In this document: piece after piece, positions 61,032-64,000 of the stretch | Layout of the letters: the number at the start of each line of letters is the position of its first letter | Numbering within the stretch: position 1 is the stretch's first letter | NCBI GenBank assembly: GCA_037577475.1 | Contig: CM075193.1 | Span: 1,970,001 to 2,034,000, forward strand | Direction of reading: 5' to 3' | DNA length: 64,000 nt | DNA from: Chaunax sp. Z400 | Lineage: Eukaryota; Chordata; Actinopteri; Lophiiformes; Chaunacidae | The notes under the pieces: generated by a model | What the model was told of the DNA's origin: nothing | Seen by the model: only the letters and a program-made list of their open reading frames with translations | Databases searched by the model: none | Translations under genes and position numbers: made by a program

Positions 61032-61080
<49 letters not shown>
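61032..61080 (+). repeat. (CA)n microsatellite facing a GT tract
   Basis: A perfect CA run of about 49 bp, complementary in inverted sense to the GT run upstream. Another (CA)15 lies at 61,202-61,231. Confidence 0.95.
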
Positions 61081-61082
<2 letters not shown>

Positions 61083-61200
61083 TAAAAAACATCCTCTACA
61101 CACTTGGACACAGAAATACATGTACTGTATGTGAGGTACTTCCACTGTAGCCATGTCACTAATGTAGTCAGATGTTTTCACACCCAAATAAGAGACACTG

Positions 61201-61234
<34 letters not shown>

Positions 61235-61384
61235 GCACTCTGTGTGTTCGCCTCCTCTCTTTACCGTTCCCTTTATTTTCTCTTCTTGTGCCAACTTCTT
61301 TCATCCCCTGTTCCCTGTTTTTCCACCTTACGCCTTTCTTCTCCACTCCTGCATCCATCCTTCCATCTCTCCCTCCCTCTCTCA

Positions 61385-61560
61385 TTACCTTAATTAGATC
61401 CAGCAGATGAACATCGTCTAGTCTGTTGGGGAGGAGGCTCGGCCTCGGTGATGCAATAAGGCTCATTTGCATCGGCAAAGTTAATTGCGGGAGCGGAGCA
61501 GGTGTATGGCAATAATGATCATCACACATGACACTCACCTGTGACCGGCGGCGTACGTGA
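61385..61560. promoter_or_regulatory. Candidate regulatory element with octamer motif
   Basis: Contains ccttaattagatcc, a perfect ATTTGCAT octamer-type core at 61,465-61,472, and agttaattgcggg. It lies between microsatellites but is itself unique. Confidence 0.33.
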
Positions 61561-61818
61561 CACACACTCACACTCTGAAACACACGCATGTGGCCACGTG
61601 TTCAGCAACGTGCGTTTTGGGTTTGCATCAGGACGAAAGCTCAACACACATTCACGTGAACGCACATATTGCAATCATCTCTTGTCACTAAGTTTTTCAT
61701 TTCCTTTCTGATTTCCAAATTCCTTCTGGTAAAATATCTATTGGATGGTGGCCACAGGCATTCTTATTCCAATGACACCCCGAAGGCAAGTAAACTACCA
61801 GTAAAATATGAAATAAAA

Positions 61819-61819
<1 letters not shown>

Positions 61820-61899
<80 letters not shown>
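61820..61899 (+). repeat. (TC)n then (GT)n compound microsatellite
   Basis: About 69 bp of TC repeats pass directly into a short GT run. The TC part is a mirror-symmetric polypyrimidine tract, which can form triplex DNA. Confidence 0.95.
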
Positions 61900-62559
61900 C
61901 TGTTTGTGGTAAAATGTAGTAGCAGGGACACACAAGTTGCTGTTGGACAAAGACCAAGACCAGAAACATATTTTTTAAGAGTACTGTTGGGGTTTTGTGC
62001 TGCTGAGAGTTGTGAGACTGACTGTGTGGTCGGTGAGCATGGATGTGGTTCCTTTGAATTACAGCCACAACCTTTTTACTTGAATTGTAAAGTTAATGGC
62101 AGGAAGTTCAGAGTCTAAAGCACAGCCTGTCCGTCCTGGTTTAACGCTCCAAATGCATAACGGAGGGTCATTGTTGTTCTGCCTCTGGGACGGCAGCAGA
62201 CGTACTAACAGCGAAGGTATTATGCGTGCGACCTATAACTGGAAGATTAGCCGCAGCTAGTAGCAGTTAGCAGTGAACTTAAAGAGGAAAATGTCTTCAA
62301 CCTGGGGAGACGGTGCAAGATTGTGAAGCTCCTTCCCCTCCTAGCAGAAGGTGAGATCAGCTGCCATGTGACAGAAAAGGTCAATTATTGTTTTCACCAT
62401 ATTATTTACTTGCCTCTGGATGCATGTATAAAACGTCACACTGGACTCAAACGCTGCTGTTTTATGTCTGGCTCGAAATTTGAAACCAAACACTGGAGCA
62501 GTGTTACATCATCGTTCTTTGGGCTCAGTGTCTACAAACAATGGCAGCCTAAAGAAGGC

Positions 62560-62700
62560 CTTCAATGAGGTGTTTTGGGCTCTAAAGTTTCATGAAAACT
62601 GGACCATTTTCTGTAATCCTTGTGATAAACAGACAAATATAAAACAACCAAAAGCATGGCCTCCTTGGTGGAGGTTTGAACTCCAGTCTCCTAAATAACA
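62560..62700 (+). mobile_element. Teleost dispersed repeat, 3' end of the same type
   Basis: gataaacagacaaatataaa is followed by catggcctccttggtggagg, the usual end of the family seen at 44.1 kb. The final cctccttggtggagg is itself a small hairpin. Confidence 0.5.
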
Positions 62701-64000
62701 GTCCTGTGTTTGACCCCTTCATGCACCAAATCCCCCCGTGGTCTCCAGTCCCCTGCAGTAATTACATGTATGATAGTAACTCATCATTATCTGCTATGTA
62801 GTTCTTGAATAATTTAGGAATGACTGAATTAATGATTAATTAAGGGTAACAACTCACATTTTTGTGCACCGTATTATCCAATGTTACTAATAAATTATTT
62901 AACAACGAAATAACAGTCTTAATACTCCCCATAGTATAATTAATTTAGTGCAAGACAGGAACGGATATTAAAACCAGTCAACTAGTACTGCTTAAAGTAC
63001 TAGTTGGTTTCAATAAAAACCAAATGATACCATCAGTGTATCACACCACCAGGCTTTAGATGCTCGTCATCCCACACCAAGCATCGCTATCCGGAAAGTA
63101 AAGGGAAGAAAGTAAACCTAATGGGTTTGTCGTCACCGTCTGACCTGAATAATTTATAGACCTTGAAGTGAGGATCGCACCTCGACATGCCAGGTTGAGA
63201 GCTTGGCGATGAGACTCACACTTGTGTGTTGCAAGGTTGGGTGGACATGGGTTGTGGTGACGGTCGCACCTACGCCAATGGTGTAAAATGTATTTCTCTG
63301 TGCATATTTAACACTATTAGATTCCATACTGTTTCAAGCCATATTTAGATGCGCTGAGGGGTGGCATCACACACACACTTAAGAAACGGTTAATTCTCCA
63401 ACAGGAACACGAGGGAGAGAGAACATATGAGCTGCTACATGCCAAAACCGACATCTTTCACTTGGTTTCCGGGCTTATAGAGGCTTTTATATACAGCTTT
63501 TCAAAAACAACAGTGGTTTTCAGGAACGACCACAGAGGATCGTAACCCTTCACAGACATTTCGGATTTCCATGCAACAGCAGCGTCACCCTCAACACAAC
63601 TCAATCATCACTTTTTCTGTATGTCAATGTGCTTCGGCTCAGGTGTTCGGACGACTGAATGAGCATGAAAGTGTCCATGATGGAGGGTCTCCATGCAGCA
63701 GGCCAGAACGTGTGTGTTAGCCTTACTTAACAATGGAATAAAGAGGTGTAGCCGTGTGACAGGAGAAAGCACAACATTTAGAAATATGTCAGGCAGAAAT
63801 CCCATCATGGCTAAAAGAGTAAAGTAGTTGCTACCACTGTGAACTTCATTCCACTCTGTGACCATACAGCCATTGCTTTTCCATCCATTACACCCTCACT
63901 AAATGTACAAGGAATGTTTAAAACAAGCTTTAGCTCTCAAAAACAAAATGTAGTCTTACCTGCGATACTGATTTCTAATGATTCAGCATTTAAACGTTTT
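62701..64000. other. Non-coding, window end
   Basis: AT-leaning unique sequence with one 11-bp-arm hairpin. The window ends with no open feature. Confidence 0.4.
62979..63006. repeat. Perfect 11-bp-arm hairpin
   Basis: Arms caactagtact (62,979-62,989) and agtactagttg (62,996-63,006) surround a 6-nt loop. Function unknown. Confidence 0.75.

Noticed and set aside
61080..61589. 169-codon minus-strand frame
   Set aside because: Includes a CVCVC stretch from (CA)n and basic low-complexity sequence; no domain.

Overview
The window looks like nuclear DNA of a ray-finned (teleost) fish. The evidence is the very heavy load of long (CA/GT)n tracts, several dispersed repeats that I recognise as typical of teleost genomes, an L2-clade LINE 3' end, remnants of another LINE, and non-autonomous DNA transposons. 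There are no bacterial operons, Shine-Dalgarno sites or CRISPR arrays. I recognised no exon of a conserved multi-exon gene, so this is probably a gene desert or part of a very large intron.

Layout. 1-10 kb: a Harbinger-like MITE pair containing a perfect 22-bp-arm palindrome, a teleost polypyrimidine repeat, long CA/GT tracts, then a 37-unit, 9-bp minisatellite at 9,840-10,172. 10-33 kb: mostly unique non-coding DNA with LINE remnants (10.3 and 24.2 kb), a tRNA-like SINE head (16.6-16.7 kb), and stretches that resemble conserved non-coding elements. One of these holds a perfect RFX X-box (18,294). 33-45 kb: more repeats, including copies of a tRNA-headed dispersed family, plus candidate regulatory DNA. 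45.8-50.2 kb: the most distinctive locus. A single-exon gene on the minus strand encodes a 336-aa coiled-coil protein. It has a TATA box, a good start context and a possible poly(A) signal. It lies between two direct copies of a large repeat, with a nearly perfect 43/41-nt inverted repeat just upstream of the TATA box and a 470-bp hAT MITE with 8-bp target duplications nearby. 50-64 kb: two abutting hairpins, the L2 3' end, a 1.4-kb block that looks like a regulatory cluster (56.15-57.56 kb), and facing GT and CA tracts near 61 kb.

The coiled-coil gene is the only protein-coding gene I would defend. It is built from 74/75-residue repeats that each carry an EW-x-EKE motif and a second tryptophan, and it ends in seven lysines followed by WYRRFF. 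I do not recognise its family. The other open frames fall in microsatellites, in transposon remnants, on the opposite strand of this gene, or at lengths expected by chance. Calls of conserved or regulatory DNA rest on sequence character only, because conservation cannot be tested here.
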